A DNA stretch of 64,000 bases from positions 3,162,001 to 3,226,000 of the forward strand of contig NZ_JAUSXT010000001.1 in assembly GCF_030816235.1 (NCBI RefSeq), written 5' to 3'. The translations under genes were made by a program, and so were the position numbers. Shown piece after piece: positions 42,979 to 51,548 of this stretch. Below the pieces are notes generated by a model that saw only the letters and a program-made list of their open reading frames with translations, had not been told where the DNA came from and searched no databases. Within the stretch, counting starts at the first letter, position 1, and each line of letters starts with the position of its first letter. The stretch comes from Microbacterium sp. W4I4 (lineage in GTDB: Bacteria; Actinomycetota; Actinomycetes; Actinomycetales; Microbacteriaceae).

Positions 42979-44700
42979 ATGTCTGAAACACTTGCTTTCG
43001 ATCGCTTGAAAGCAGCCCGTGACTTGCTGTTGGATACGCGTGGAAACCTTGATCAGGCAGTCAAGAACTTCGTGTGGCCGGATGTCGGTCCGGTGTTCAA
43101 CTGGGGCATCGACTGGTTCGATCGCATTGCGCGCGGCAATGCGGGCCTGGCGCTGGTCATCGTCGAGGAAGACGGATCGCGAACCACGCGGACATTCGAT
43201 GAGATGGCCACGCGCTCTGATCAGCTCGGTTGGTGGCTCCGCTCTCAGGGTGTCGAGCGCGGTGATGCCGTGATGCTCATGCTGGGCAACCAGGCTGAGC
43301 TGTGGGAGTCCATGATGGCTCTGATAAAGATCGGTGCGATCATCCTGCCGACCACGGTTGCTATGAGCGGCGATGACCTCAGGAGCCGCATCGAGCGGGG
43401 CGCGGTGAAGCACGTCATCGCCGGATCTGCGGATCTGTACAAATTCGATGCTCTCGACGTCGAGTTCTCGCGTATTCGCGTGGGTCCAGGAGGCGGAGAC
43501 TGGGCTGACTTCAGTGAAGCCTTCTTCGCCCCGGCAAAACCGCTGCCCCACCCTCAGAACGGTTCTGCGGACCCCATGATGCACTACTTTACCTCGGGGA
43601 CCACGAGCCAGCCCAAGCTGGTCGAGCACACTCACACCTCCTACCCGGTGGGGCACCTGTCGACGATGTACTGGCTCGGTATGCGGCCCGGCGACGTCCA
43701 CTACAACATCAGCTCGCCGGGTTGGGCAAAGCATGCGTGGAGTTGCTTCTTCACGCCCTGGCTCGCTGAGTCGACGGTCTTCGTCTACAACTACGGACGC
43801 TTCGATGCCACCCGCATGATGGAGATGCTCCGGGCGGAGCGCGTCACTTCGCTCTGCGCCCCGCCGACGGTCTGGCGGATGCTGATCCAGGCCGACCTGT
43901 CCGGCGGACCCGGCTCTCTCACACAGACCATCTCTGCGGGTGAGCCCTTGAATCCGGAGGTCATCGATCAGGTCCGTACGCACTGGGGTCTCACGCTCCG
44001 AGACGGCTTCGGGCAGACCGAGACGACCGCGATGGTCGCCAACCCGCCGGATCAGCCCACGAAGGACGGATCCATGGGGCGTCCGCTCCCCGGTACGAAG
44101 GTGGTCCTGATCGATCCGGTGACCGGTGAGGAGACCGATGGTGAGGGCGAGATCTGCCTCGATCTGCGTCAGAGCCCGCCGAATGTCATGACGGGCTATA
44201 TCGGCGACCCTGCGCGCACGGCCAAGACGATGGGTGACGGATACTTCCACACCGGAGATATCGCCACGCGCGACGAGGACGGGTTCCTCATCTATGTCGG
44301 TCGGACCGATGATGTCTTCAAATCTTCGGACTACAAGATCAGTCCCTTCGAGCTCGAGAGCGTTCTCATCGAGCACCCGGCGGTGGTCGAGGCGGCGATA
44401 GTGCCAGCGTCCGATCATATTCGGCTTGCTGTACCGAAAGCGTACGTTTCATTGGCTGCAGGATTTGAGCCCACGGCCGAGACGGCCGAGGCCATCCTCG
44501 TTTACGCAAGGGGGCATTTGCTGCCTTTCCAGCGGGTGCGGAGAATCGAATTCTTTGAGCTTCCGAAGACGATCTCAGGAAAAATACGGCGTGCGGAGTT
44601 GCGTCAGCGTGAAGAGCGTATTGCCGCGGGTGGCGAAGAATGTCGAGAATGGCGCGACGACGATTTTCATGCAATAAAGCAGAACGTTGCCGGTGGTTGA
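42979..44700 (+). CDS. AMP-dependent acyl-CoA synthetase/ligase
   Basis: A 573-aa ANL-superfamily ligase that would activate a carboxylic acid with ATP and CoA. Motifs: P-loop YFTSGTTSQPK (about residue 207), DGFGQTET (about residue 343), YFHTGDIA (about residue 425), YVGRTDDVFKSSDYKIS (hinge) and the catalytic Lys in PKTISGKIRR (about residue 540). Length and the N-terminal NFVWPDVGPVFNW resemble medium-chain or aryl acyl-CoA ligases. The last ~100 codons are poorer in GC than the rest, like the VOC gene that follows. Confidence 0.88.
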   Translation: MSETLAFDRLKAARDLLLDTRGNLDQAVKNFVWPDVGPVFNWGIDWFDRIARGNAGLALVIVEEDGSRTTRTFDEMATRSDQLGWWLRSQGVERGDAVMLMLGNQAELWESMMALIKIGAIILPTTVAMSGDDLRSRIERGAVKHVIAGSADLYKFDALDVEFSRIRVGPGGGDWADFSEAFFAPAKPLPHPQNGSADPMMHYFTSGTTSQPKLVEHTHTSYPVGHLSTMYWLGMRPGDVHYNISSPGWAKHAWSCFFTPWLAESTVFVYNYGRFDATRMMEMLRAERVTSLCAPPTVWRMLIQADLSGGPGSLTQTISAGEPLNPEVIDQVRTHWGLTLRDGFGQTETTAMVANPPDQPTKDGSMGRPLPGTKVVLIDPVTGEETDGEGEICLDLRQSPPNVMTGYIGDPARTAKTMGDGYFHTGDIATRDEDGFLIYVGRTDDVFKSSDYKISPFELESVLIEHPAVVEAAIVPASDHIRLAVPKAYVSLAAGFEPTAETAEAILVYARGHLLPFQRVRRIEFFELPKTISGKIRRAELRQREERIAAGGEECREWRDDDFHAIKQNVAGG

Positions 44701-44859
44701 TCTAGATAAAAAAGGCGTTCGACAAGGACCGGGTGCGCGTTGCACGGAGCACGGAGCACGGAGTCGCTTCTTTGGGTCGGACGGTCGTAAGAATCGGAAT
44801 AGTCTCACGGAATCCAGACGGCTGGATTCGTGGTAGTGCTCGGAATGATTGAAGGATAA

Positions 44860-45354
44860 ATGTCTGCACAATTGATTCATCACATTGGTTTCCTCGTGGA
44901 AGATCTCGAGGCGGCAATGGAAAAATGGTCGATCGTATTTGGGTACACGTTTGGCCCAATTGCACGGTACCGCACAGATTCCTATTCGGATCACAGTGGC
45001 GAGGTGCCCCACGCACATGATGCCCGAATTGCCTTCTCCGTGGAGGGGACGCCGCATGTCGAACTGATGGAGTTCACCGGAAAGGGGACCCACAGCGCGT
45101 ATGAGGGTGAAGGCTTCCACCACTTGGGATTTGTTGATCACCCGGATGTGGAAGCGCGGATGAAAGCCCTCGCAACCATTGACATTCCGGCTGACGGCAA
45201 GGTTTTCAATGACGCCGGTGACGTAATTCTTTGGTTCACAGAGAAGTCCGCGCTGAACGGTGTGAGGCTTGAGTACGTAGGTACTGATATTCAGCCGGTT
45301 TTCGCGGACGACGGGGTCACACCGTACAACCCGCTGGATGACACTACCCGATAA
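44860..45354 (+). CDS. VOC-superfamily protein (methylmalonyl-CoA epimerase/glyoxalase-like)
   Basis: A 164-aa vicinal-oxygen-chelate protein. The opening IHHIGFLVEDLEAAMEKW and the later EGFHHLGFVDHP and VRLEYVG supply the two His and the Glu of a metal site, as in methylmalonyl-CoA epimerase. ATG 44860 has AAGGA 6 nt upstream. Codon use is more AT-rich than its neighbours, suggesting a different history. A role as epimerase of an acyl-CoA or a dioxygenase-like step is open. The 159 bp before it contain the short tandem ACGGAGC repeated about three times near 44738. Confidence 0.75.
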   Translation: MSAQLIHHIGFLVEDLEAAMEKWSIVFGYTFGPIARYRTDSYSDHSGEVPHAHDARIAFSVEGTPHVELMEFTGKGTHSAYEGEGFHHLGFVDHPDVEARMKALATIDIPADGKVFNDAGDVILWFTEKSALNGVRLEYVGTDIQPVFADDGVTPYNPLDDTTR

Positions 45355-45413
45355 GCCCGTCGACGCGCAGGCAACTTCTCGTATGAGCAGCATCAAGGTT
45401 AAAGGGACGAAAA

Positions 45414-46175
45414 ATGAATGTTGATGGCGCATGCGCCCTGATCACCGGCGGAGCGAGCGGGCTCGGCCTTGCCACGGCACGGCGGCTTGCCGCGGCGGGG
45501 ATGACCGTCGCGATTGTGGACCTCCCTCAATCGGTGGGTGCGGAAGTGGCCGCCGAGCTCGGCGGAATCTTCATCCCGACGGACGTGACGAGCGCAACGC
45601 AGGTTCGTGACGCAGTGTCGATGACGGTCGCGCGCGGTCCGATTCGGGTGGTCGTAAACTGTGCAGGCATCGCACCGCCCGCGAAGGTTCTCGGTCGCGA
45701 TGGAAGCCCCAACTCACTTGAGGACTTCGAACGCGTCATTGGCATCAACCTCATCGGCACCTATAACGTTATTTCGCAGACCGCCTCGGCGATGATCGAG
45801 AATGAACCGGGTGAGGACAGCGATCGGGGACTGATTGTCAACACAGCGAGCGTGGCCGCTTTCGAGGGCCAGATCGGTCAGCCAGCCTATGCTGCGAGCA
45901 AAGGCGGCGTGCACGCTATGATGTTGCCGATTGCGCGGGAGTTGGCACGGTTCGGAATCCGAGTAATGACGATTGCTCCGGGAACGATGGAGACTCCAAT
46001 GCTCCTGGGGCTGCCGCTGGCGGCGCAGGAGTCACTCGGGCAGCAAGTGCCGTACCCGTCCAGGTTGGGGCGTGCGGACGAATACGCCGCACTCGTGATG
46101 CACTTAGTAGAGAACGGCTACCTCAACGCAGAAACGATCCGTCTCGACGGCGCTATTCGGATGGCCGGTCGATGA
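45414..46175 (+). CDS. SDR oxidoreductase (3-hydroxyacyl-CoA dehydrogenase type-2-like)
   Basis: A 253-aa short-chain dehydrogenase. NAD-binding ALITGGASGLGLATARRL, NCAGIA, a Ser in NTASVAAFEGQIGQ and the catalytic YAASKGG (Tyr-x3-Lys, about residue 160) are all present. GxIGQxAYxASKGG and APGxxxTPM are typical of the HSD10-like 3-hydroxyacyl-CoA dehydrogenases, fitting hydratase, dehydrogenase and thiolase steps on the same operon. Start ATG has AAAGGGA upstream. Confidence 0.86.
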   Translation: MNVDGACALITGGASGLGLATARRLAAAGMTVAIVDLPQSVGAEVAAELGGIFIPTDVTSATQVRDAVSMTVARGPIRVVVNCAGIAPPAKVLGRDGSPNSLEDFERVIGINLIGTYNVISQTASAMIENEPGEDSDRGLIVNTASVAAFEGQIGQPAYAASKGGVHAMMLPIARELARFGIRVMTIAPGTMETPMLLGLPLAAQESLGQQVPYPSRLGRADEYAALVMHLVENGYLNAETIRLDGAIRMAGR

Positions 46176-46176
46176 C

Positions 46177-46953
46177 ATGAAGCTCGACTACGCGGTCGAT
46201 GATGGGCTTGCTCGAATAATGATGAACCGGCCCGACCGGATGAACTCGTTTGACTTTGAGTTGGCCGAACTATGGGCGGATGCTTGTGAGGATGCCGTAT
46301 CACGCGACGACGTGGGGGCGATACTCCTTGAGGGGGTGGGTCGCTCATTCTGCGCGGGCGGAGACGTCTTCGCGATGGCCGACGGTGGCTTCTCCGGTGA
46401 AGCAATCACGGAACTTGTCCGGGTTATCAATCGTGGAATTCGCGCCCTGACTGAGTCATCTATCCCCGTGGTGGTGGCCGCGCAAGGGACTACGGCTGGG
46501 GGCGGGCTTGGTATCTTGCTTGCCAGCGACTATGCGATCGTGGGCACAGACTCACGGATCGGTAGTCTCTATGCCAATATCGGTCTGACGCCTGACCTGT
46601 CGGTCTCCGCCCAACTTGGCCGAGTGGTGGGGCAACGCAGGGCGCTTCAACTGGTGCTGCAAGATCGGCTCCTCAGCGCCGCTGAAGCGCTTGACTGGGG
46701 GCTCGTGGCAGAGGTTGTCGCACCCGAGCTTGTGAGACATCGAGCTACTGAAATCGCGCGCTTCTGGCTTGACAGTGCTCCGGGCGCATATGGCCTCGCG
46801 AAGCGCCTCGTCCGATCAGCGGAGGGGGCCGCGCTCACTGATCATCTCGATGAGGAAGCTCGTACGGTGGGTGCTGCACTCGAGACGCCCCGGGCGCAGG
46901 CACTAGTCGAGGCGTTCATGGCGCGGTCCTCCCGCCGCGCGGCGAGTCGATAG
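46177..46953 (+). CDS. enoyl-CoA hydratase/isomerase (crotonase family) 2
   Basis: A 258-aa crotonase-fold protein with GRSFCAGGDVFAMA (about residue 55) and AAQGTTAGGGLGILLASDYAI (about residue 105) forming the oxyanion hole. The region SRIGSLYANIGLTPDLSVSAQLG (about residue 128) resembles 2-(1,2-epoxyphenylacetyl)-CoA or dienoyl-type isomerases, with Asp at the acidic position. It begins one base after the SDR stop and is the last gene of the island before the second attachment scar. Confidence 0.84.
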   Translation: MKLDYAVDDGLARIMMNRPDRMNSFDFELAELWADACEDAVSRDDVGAILLEGVGRSFCAGGDVFAMADGGFSGEAITELVRVINRGIRALTESSIPVVVAAQGTTAGGGLGILLASDYAIVGTDSRIGSLYANIGLTPDLSVSAQLGRVVGQRRALQLVLQDRLLSAAEALDWGLVAEVVAPELVRHRATEIARFWLDSAPGAYGLAKRLVRSAEGAALTDHLDEEARTVGAALETPRAQALVEAFMARSSRRAASR

Positions 46954-47096
46954 TCCGGGGCAGCAGTTCCTGCTCGAGGCCCAGACGAAACGGATCAGTA
47001 GTCGTCGCAGACTAGGGACCGACCGCGACCCTGCGGACGTGGAGCAGCACGGTGGACTCAAATGTGCTCGGTTGCACAAGCGGACAATACGAGTTC

Positions 47097-47144
47097 GCCT
47101 CCCACATTTCGCCCACGAACACACAAGATCGAGCCGGATCGAAG
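47097..47144. repeat. 48-bp direct repeat, copy B (element end)
   Basis: It matches 27681-27728 at 44 of 48 positions, same orientation, and precedes tRNA fragment B by exactly 88 bp. The whole stretch 46954-47321 lacks genes and consists of this element end plus a terminator. Confidence 0.8.
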
Positions 47145-47232
47145 CCCGTTCCAGGTGGAGTTGGGCGGGGGCGAATCCACATAATTTCGGCGTCGTGGAT
47201 TGAATAGGATCCACGAAGATGTCAGCGACTCT

Positions 47233-47259
47233 GGTTCAGATCCCACCGTCACCGCCAGA
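47233..47259 (+). other. tRNA 3'-end fragment, probable attachment site (attR-like), copy B
   Basis: Second copy of the tRNA 3' end (T-loop, CCCAC, CGTCACC, G, CCA), 26 of 27 bases like copy A. It is followed at once by an intact GC-rich terminator, as expected for the original downstream sequence of a tRNA gene. This makes 47259 the likely junction with older flanking DNA. tRNA-Ser identity is inferred from the acceptor and G73. Confidence 0.75.
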
Positions 47260-47260
47260 A

Positions 47261-47303
47261 AAACCCCCGCAGATCCCTGGAAACACAGGAATCGCGGGGG
47301 TTT
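47261..47303. terminator. bidirectional terminator behind tRNA fragment B and the GH93-like gene
   Basis: AAACCCCCGC (47261-47270) and GCGGGGGTTT (47294-47303) form a perfect 10-bp stem with T/A tracts on both sides. It can stop plus-strand transcripts from the tRNA side and minus-strand transcripts of the secreted enzyme gene, whose stop is 19 bp away. The right arm plus flank (16 bases) recurs at 57039-57054. Confidence 0.75.
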
Positions 47304-47321
47304 CTTCATGCAGTGATGGCG

Positions 47322-50300
47322 CTACTCGACGAGCGTCACCTCCTGGACCCGGGTGTTGCCCTTGGTCTTGATGTGCACCCGGTACTCGCCGACGTCGAAC
47401 GTGCCGGTCGAGTTCTTGGCGATCTCGAACCGATCCGTCAGCTTCTCGACGGCGCCGCTCTCGCGGGTCTCGGTGACGGTGACGGTCAGTCGGTTCTTCG
47501 AGCCGCGCAGCTTCTCCACCTGCGCGGAGGGGACGACGCTCGCGACGGCGTCAGCACCACCGGCATCCGCGCGCAGCACCGACAGGTCGATCGAGTCGGC
47601 GATCGCCTGCTGTCCCTCGACATTGGCGTGGATGGTGTCTCCCGCGTCGTAGCCGGCCAGGATCGCATCCGAATTCGACGGATCCCGAAGCACGGTGTCG
47701 AAGTCGAGAACCGCATCGCAGTAGCCCGAGCAGTTCCCGCCGGCCCGCACCCATTCGTTGACGGCATCGCGATAGTCGTTCTGCTGCGCCGTGTAGCTGG
47801 ATCGAGGCGTCACCGGACTGGCGTAGACCTCGATACCGGCGTCATGAAGCCGAGCGAACGTGGACTTCATGGCGGCCACGATCTGCGCATCATCGCATCC
47901 GAACGCGAGGTCATTCGTGCCGTAGTAGTAGATGAGGCCGGTCACGCCGGTCAGGGAGAGGACGTCCCGGCCCAGTCGGGACTCGCCGTCCAGACCTCCG
48001 CCCGCGCAGACCGCCGCGGCGGCGGTGCCGCCGATGCCCTCGTTGACCACGGCGAACTGCTGCGCTTCGGGCAGTTCGGCATCCACCCGCCGCGCGAGAT
48101 CGTCGGTCCAGCGGCGGTACTCGCCGAAGGCACTGGTACCGTCCGCGTGGCGCTCGCTGCCGTTGCCGTCGACGACCGAGCTGCCGTAGGCGACGATCGT
48201 GCCCGCAAGAGCGGGGTCGTAGACGTCGACGGCGCTGACCATGTACGTCCACGGCAGGGCTTCTCCGTAGGAGCCGCCGGAGGCTTGCGCGTTGCTGTTG
48301 CCCGAGCCGATCGGGGCGCCGTAGTTGTCGCGACCCGCCCGGTCGTGCAGGCTCATCTTCACGTCGTCGCTGAAGTAGAAACTGATGGCCAGGTCAGCGA
48401 GATCCGTCGTCTCGAAAGCAATCGGATCGCTCCACGCCTCGGTCCCTGGTTCGAGCGTCACCGCCTCGGATCCGCCGAAGGTCAGCACGTGATGCGTCGA
48501 CGACTGGATGTCCGCGCCACCCGCGCTGAGCGCGACAGTCGTCTGATCCATGGTGATCGGCCCGTCGCCGAACTGGTTCTGAAGTCGGATGCGCAGCTTC
48601 TCGCCTCCCTGAGCGAGACGCGTGATCATCCGGATCGACTGGTCTCCGAAGGCCTTCGTCGACACGCGCTGCTGCGACTGCGTCCAGACGGTGCGCCAGC
48701 CGCTGTCGTCGACTGCCACCGGCATGCTCCACGTCTGCGTCCAGGCGCCAGGCAGGCAGTCCCAGATCTGCAGCTGCGTACCGTTGGAGTTGTCGCCTGC
48801 CGGCACATCGAGGCACCGTCCCGACTGGGGGTTCTTCAGCTGACCGTGCGGGAGCACGACCCACTGCTGTGCCTGAGAGCCGTCGATGCAGTCCCAGAGC
48901 TGCACCTTCGAGCCGTTGGCGGTCCGGTTGGCGTCGACGTCCAGGCAGTATCCGAAGGCGCGCACGGTGCCGTCTTCGCCGAATGCCCACTGCTGACCGG
49001 TGGCCGTGCTGCACTCCCACAACTGCGCGGCATTGCCGCTGACGGCGGTGTTGGTGTCGACGTCGAGGCAGCGCTGCGGACCCGCCGGCGGGCCCTGGTT
49101 CACGACCTGGCCCGTCGGACCCGGCAGGGCGCCGATGCCGAAGCGGACCTCGCACTGCTCGGCGGTGCCGAGCCACTGCGCGGCGAAGTAGACGTAGCTC
49201 GTGCCGTCGTCGCGCGGGATCATCGGCGTGGAGTATCCGGCGCATCCGGGCACAGGCGTGCTCTCGTTGTAGTCGCCGGTCGGCTGTACGGTCACCGGTG
49301 CGGTGGCCTCGGTCCACGGACCCTCGCCGAGATTCGTGTTGGCGAACAGCACCATTCCGGACTCGGCGAGCACCAGCTTGTCACCGGTCGGTCCGGACAC
49401 GACGCGCTGGCCCGAGATGAGCAGGGTTCCGTTCGGGCCGCCGCCGGGCAGCCAGGAGATGTAGGGGGTGTGCAGCAGTTGGCGCCCGTCGCTTGTCTGC
49501 ACGAGCGTTCCCCTCTCTCCCAGCGGCCCCCAGTCCAGGCCGTCGTCGCTGAACTTGATGTGCGTCTCGCACGCGTGGTCGGGATCGGTCGCGTCGCGGC
49601 ACAGTTCGTAGCTCATCGCCACCCGCCCATCGGGCAGTGCGGCGAAGGTCTGCATGCCCGGACGCAGCAGGTTGTCATCGGGGAACGCGACATCGACTGT
49701 CTGGTCGGAGCTCCAGGTGCGACCCCCGTCATCCGAGATGTAATGGCCGATGATCTGGTTGTTCGTCGCGGTTCCGGCCGGACGCTCGTCGGAGATGAAG
49801 CAGGCGAGTGTGTCGTCCGGCGCGACCATGAACACGGGCTCCCAGATGCCGTGGCCCCAGGTGTCGGGCAGGCCGGAGGTCTGGGTGCAATTGGAGAGAT
49901 ACTGCCAGTTCTCGCCGCCGTCCTGGCTGCGGAACACCTCGATCTTCTGTGCCGAGTAGTCCCCGACATCCCAGGCGGTTCCCGCGGCGAGGATATCGCC
50001 GGCGTCGAGTCCGGGGATGTCGCGAGGCACCTCGAAGAGGGTCGGCGCCTCCAGGTCCCAGCCTGGGGTGTGGGACGTGAGAGTCGAGATCTTCGCCCAG
50101 CTCTCGCCGCCGTCGACGCTGCGGTAGACGGGCAGTTCCGTCGGCTGCGCCGGATCCTGTGCGGCGACGGTCGCGAGATAGTTCTCGGTCGCGGAGTCGT
50201 CGTGATCGAGCCGGATCGCGCGCGGGTATCCGCCGCTGCCGTCCGGATGGCCCTGACTCGCAGGGTTGTAAAGCACGTCACCCGGTTCGGTGGCCGCGGC

Positions 50301-50405
50301 GGGCGCCGGTTGCGTCAGTACGAGGCCGCCGAAGGCCAGGGCTGCGGCGATGGCGAGTGCCGCCGTGCGCCGCACAGGGACGGCGTGGGGGTAGGTCCCC
50401 TCCAT
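47322..50405 (-). CDS. secreted multidomain enzyme: GH93/sialidase-like propeller, RICIN lectin, SGNH esterase
   Basis: A 1027-aa exported protein. ATG 50405 has GAGGAG 6 nt upstream and opens a signal peptide (RRTAALAIAAALAFGGLVL, PAAAT). About residues 40-430 form a sialidase-fold propeller with YPRAIRLDHDDS, RSVDGGESWAK and SDDGGRTWSSD (Asp-box-like), resembling exo-arabinanases of GH93. About residues 440-570 are a RICIN-type beta-trefoil with three Q-x-W repeats and RCLDVD. About residues 640-960 are an SGNH/GDSL hydrolase: IVAYGSSVVDG (Ser), YYYGTNDL (Asn) and GDTIHAN (Asp-His). It could trim acylated arabinan-type polysaccharide and deacylate it. A LacI operator stands before it. Confidence 0.83.
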   Translation of the reverse strand: MEGTYPHAVPVRRTAALAIAAALAFGGLVLTQPAPAAATEPGDVLYNPASQGHPDGSGGYPRAIRLDHDDSATENYLATVAAQDPAQPTELPVYRSVDGGESWAKISTLTSHTPGWDLEAPTLFEVPRDIPGLDAGDILAAGTAWDVGDYSAQKIEVFRSQDGGENWQYLSNCTQTSGLPDTWGHGIWEPVFMVAPDDTLACFISDERPAGTATNNQIIGHYISDDGGRTWSSDQTVDVAFPDDNLLRPGMQTFAALPDGRVAMSYELCRDATDPDHACETHIKFSDDGLDWGPLGERGTLVQTSDGRQLLHTPYISWLPGGGPNGTLLISGQRVVSGPTGDKLVLAESGMVLFANTNLGEGPWTEATAPVTVQPTGDYNESTPVPGCAGYSTPMIPRDDGTSYVYFAAQWLGTAEQCEVRFGIGALPGPTGQVVNQGPPAGPQRCLDVDTNTAVSGNAAQLWECSTATGQQWAFGEDGTVRAFGYCLDVDANRTANGSKVQLWDCIDGSQAQQWVVLPHGQLKNPQSGRCLDVPAGDNSNGTQLQIWDCLPGAWTQTWSMPVAVDDSGWRTVWTQSQQRVSTKAFGDQSIRMITRLAQGGEKLRIRLQNQFGDGPITMDQTTVALSAGGADIQSSTHHVLTFGGSEAVTLEPGTEAWSDPIAFETTDLADLAISFYFSDDVKMSLHDRAGRDNYGAPIGSGNSNAQASGGSYGEALPWTYMVSAVDVYDPALAGTIVAYGSSVVDGNGSERHADGTSAFGEYRRWTDDLARRVDAELPEAQQFAVVNEGIGGTAAAAVCAGGGLDGESRLGRDVLSLTGVTGLIYYYGTNDLAFGCDDAQIVAAMKSTFARLHDAGIEVYASPVTPRSSYTAQQNDYRDAVNEWVRAGGNCSGYCDAVLDFDTVLRDPSNSDAILAGYDAGDTIHANVEGQQAIADSIDLSVLRADAGGADAVASVVPSAQVEKLRGSKNRLTVTVTETRESGAVEKLTDRFEIAKNSTGTFDVGEYRVHIKTKGNTRVQEVTLVE

Positions 50406-50471
50406 TGGGAACTCCTCTTCTCTGGATGCGCCGGCTGATTTGCAGACGTCGGCAAGCAGAGTCGCACAAGT

Positions 50472-50486
50472 TTGCACACGTTGCAA
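50472..50486 (-). promoter_or_regulatory. LacI operator TTGCACACGTTGCAA before secreted enzyme gene
   Basis: This 15-bp site is the exact reverse complement of the site at 51549-51563. It lies 67 bp upstream of the secreted enzyme start and 38 bp beyond the LacI stop, so the LacI protein encoded at 50525 should control the enzyme gene. Confidence 0.8.
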
Positions 50487-50524
50487 GAGGTGATCGCGAA
50501 GAACTGCGGATGACGCGCCCAGGC

Positions 50525-51532
50525 TCAGACGGCGGCGGTGCTCTCTCGCGGCAGGAGGCGGTGCGGCGCGACGATCTGCGTCGGAGCGACGCTCGGATCA
50601 TCGATTCGGGCGACGATCGCCCGGATCGCCTCGCGGGCGATGAACGGCGTGTCCAGCGAGACGGTGCTCAGCGAGGGGCGTGCGAACCGACCCTCTTCGA
50701 TGTCGTCGATGCCGATCACCGCGACGTCCTCGGGAACGCGGAGTCCGGCATCGAAGATTGCACGCATGGCGCCCATCGCGAGCAGATCCGAGTAGCAGAA
50801 GATCGCATCCGGACGCATCCGCAGCAGCTCGACGGTGGCTTCGTATCCGTCGATGCGCCCGTAGTGCGCGGACGGGCGCATGAGCTCGGGGTCCACCTCG
50901 ATGCCCGCTGCCTCGAGAGCCGCCTCGTACCCGGCGGTGCGCTGGCGCGGCGTCGCGAACTCTTCATCGGGCTGCGCGCCGATGGCGGCGATGCGCGATC
51001 TGCCCGAAGCCAGGAGATGATCGACGGCATCGCGAGCGGCCGCCACGTTGTCGATCGCGACGTGATCGAATCGTCCGTCGAAGTCGTGCTCGCCGAGCAG
51101 CGCGAGTGGCATCGTCGTCGCCCGCTTCATCTCGAGCAGCTCGGCACGCGTCACGAGCGGGCTGAACAGGATGCCGTCGAACAGCATCGTGCGGTTCTCG
51201 CCGAGCAGCAGCTCCTTCTCGCGTTCGTGATCGTTCCCCGTCTGATCGATCATCACCCGGTAGCCGACCTCGGCGGCCGCGTCGATCACGTCGCGGGCGA
51301 GTTGGCTGAAGTACGGCACGTCGATCTCGGGGACGACCAGTGCCAGCATCCCCGTGCGACCTGTCCGCAGCGTGCGGGCGATCGGATTCGGGCGGTAGTC
51401 CAGCTCGGCGATCGCGGCGAGGACGCGCTCGCGCATCCGCGTGCTGACGTGGGCATAGTCGCTCACGACATTCGACACCGTCCGGATGGAGACCCCGGCC
51501 TTCTCGGCGACGTCACGGAGCGTGGCTGACAT
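50525..51532 (-). CDS. LacI-family transcriptional regulator
   Basis: A 335-aa regulator with the canonical HTH ATLRDVAEKAGVSIRTVSNVV and hinge LDYRPNPIARTLRTGRTG, then a sugar-binding domain (IDDIEEGRFARPSLSTV near the end). I start at ATG 51532, where the HTH is near the N-terminus as usual; an ATG at 51544 would add four residues. It stands between its two presumed targets, with identical operators at 50472-50486 and 51549-51563. Confidence 0.9.
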   Translation of the reverse strand: MSATLRDVAEKAGVSIRTVSNVVSDYAHVSTRMRERVLAAIAELDYRPNPIARTLRTGRTGMLALVVPEIDVPYFSQLARDVIDAAAEVGYRVMIDQTGNDHEREKELLLGENRTMLFDGILFSPLVTRAELLEMKRATTMPLALLGEHDFDGRFDHVAIDNVAAARDAVDHLLASGRSRIAAIGAQPDEEFATPRQRTAGYEAALEAAGIEVDPELMRPSAHYGRIDGYEATVELLRMRPDAIFCYSDLLAMGAMRAIFDAGLRVPEDVAVIGIDDIEEGRFARPSLSTVSLDTPFIAREAIRAIVARIDDPSVAPTQIVAPHRLLPRESTAAV

Positions 51533-51548
51533 GTGTACATCATAGGTC

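Noticed and set aside
47313..50438. 1041-aa open frame on the plus strand opposite the secreted GH93-like enzyme
   Set aside because: It mirrors the real gene, lacks a credible ribosome site, and its Arg/His/Val-rich repeats are the complement of a high-GC coding strand; the minus-strand product has signal peptide and recognisable domains.
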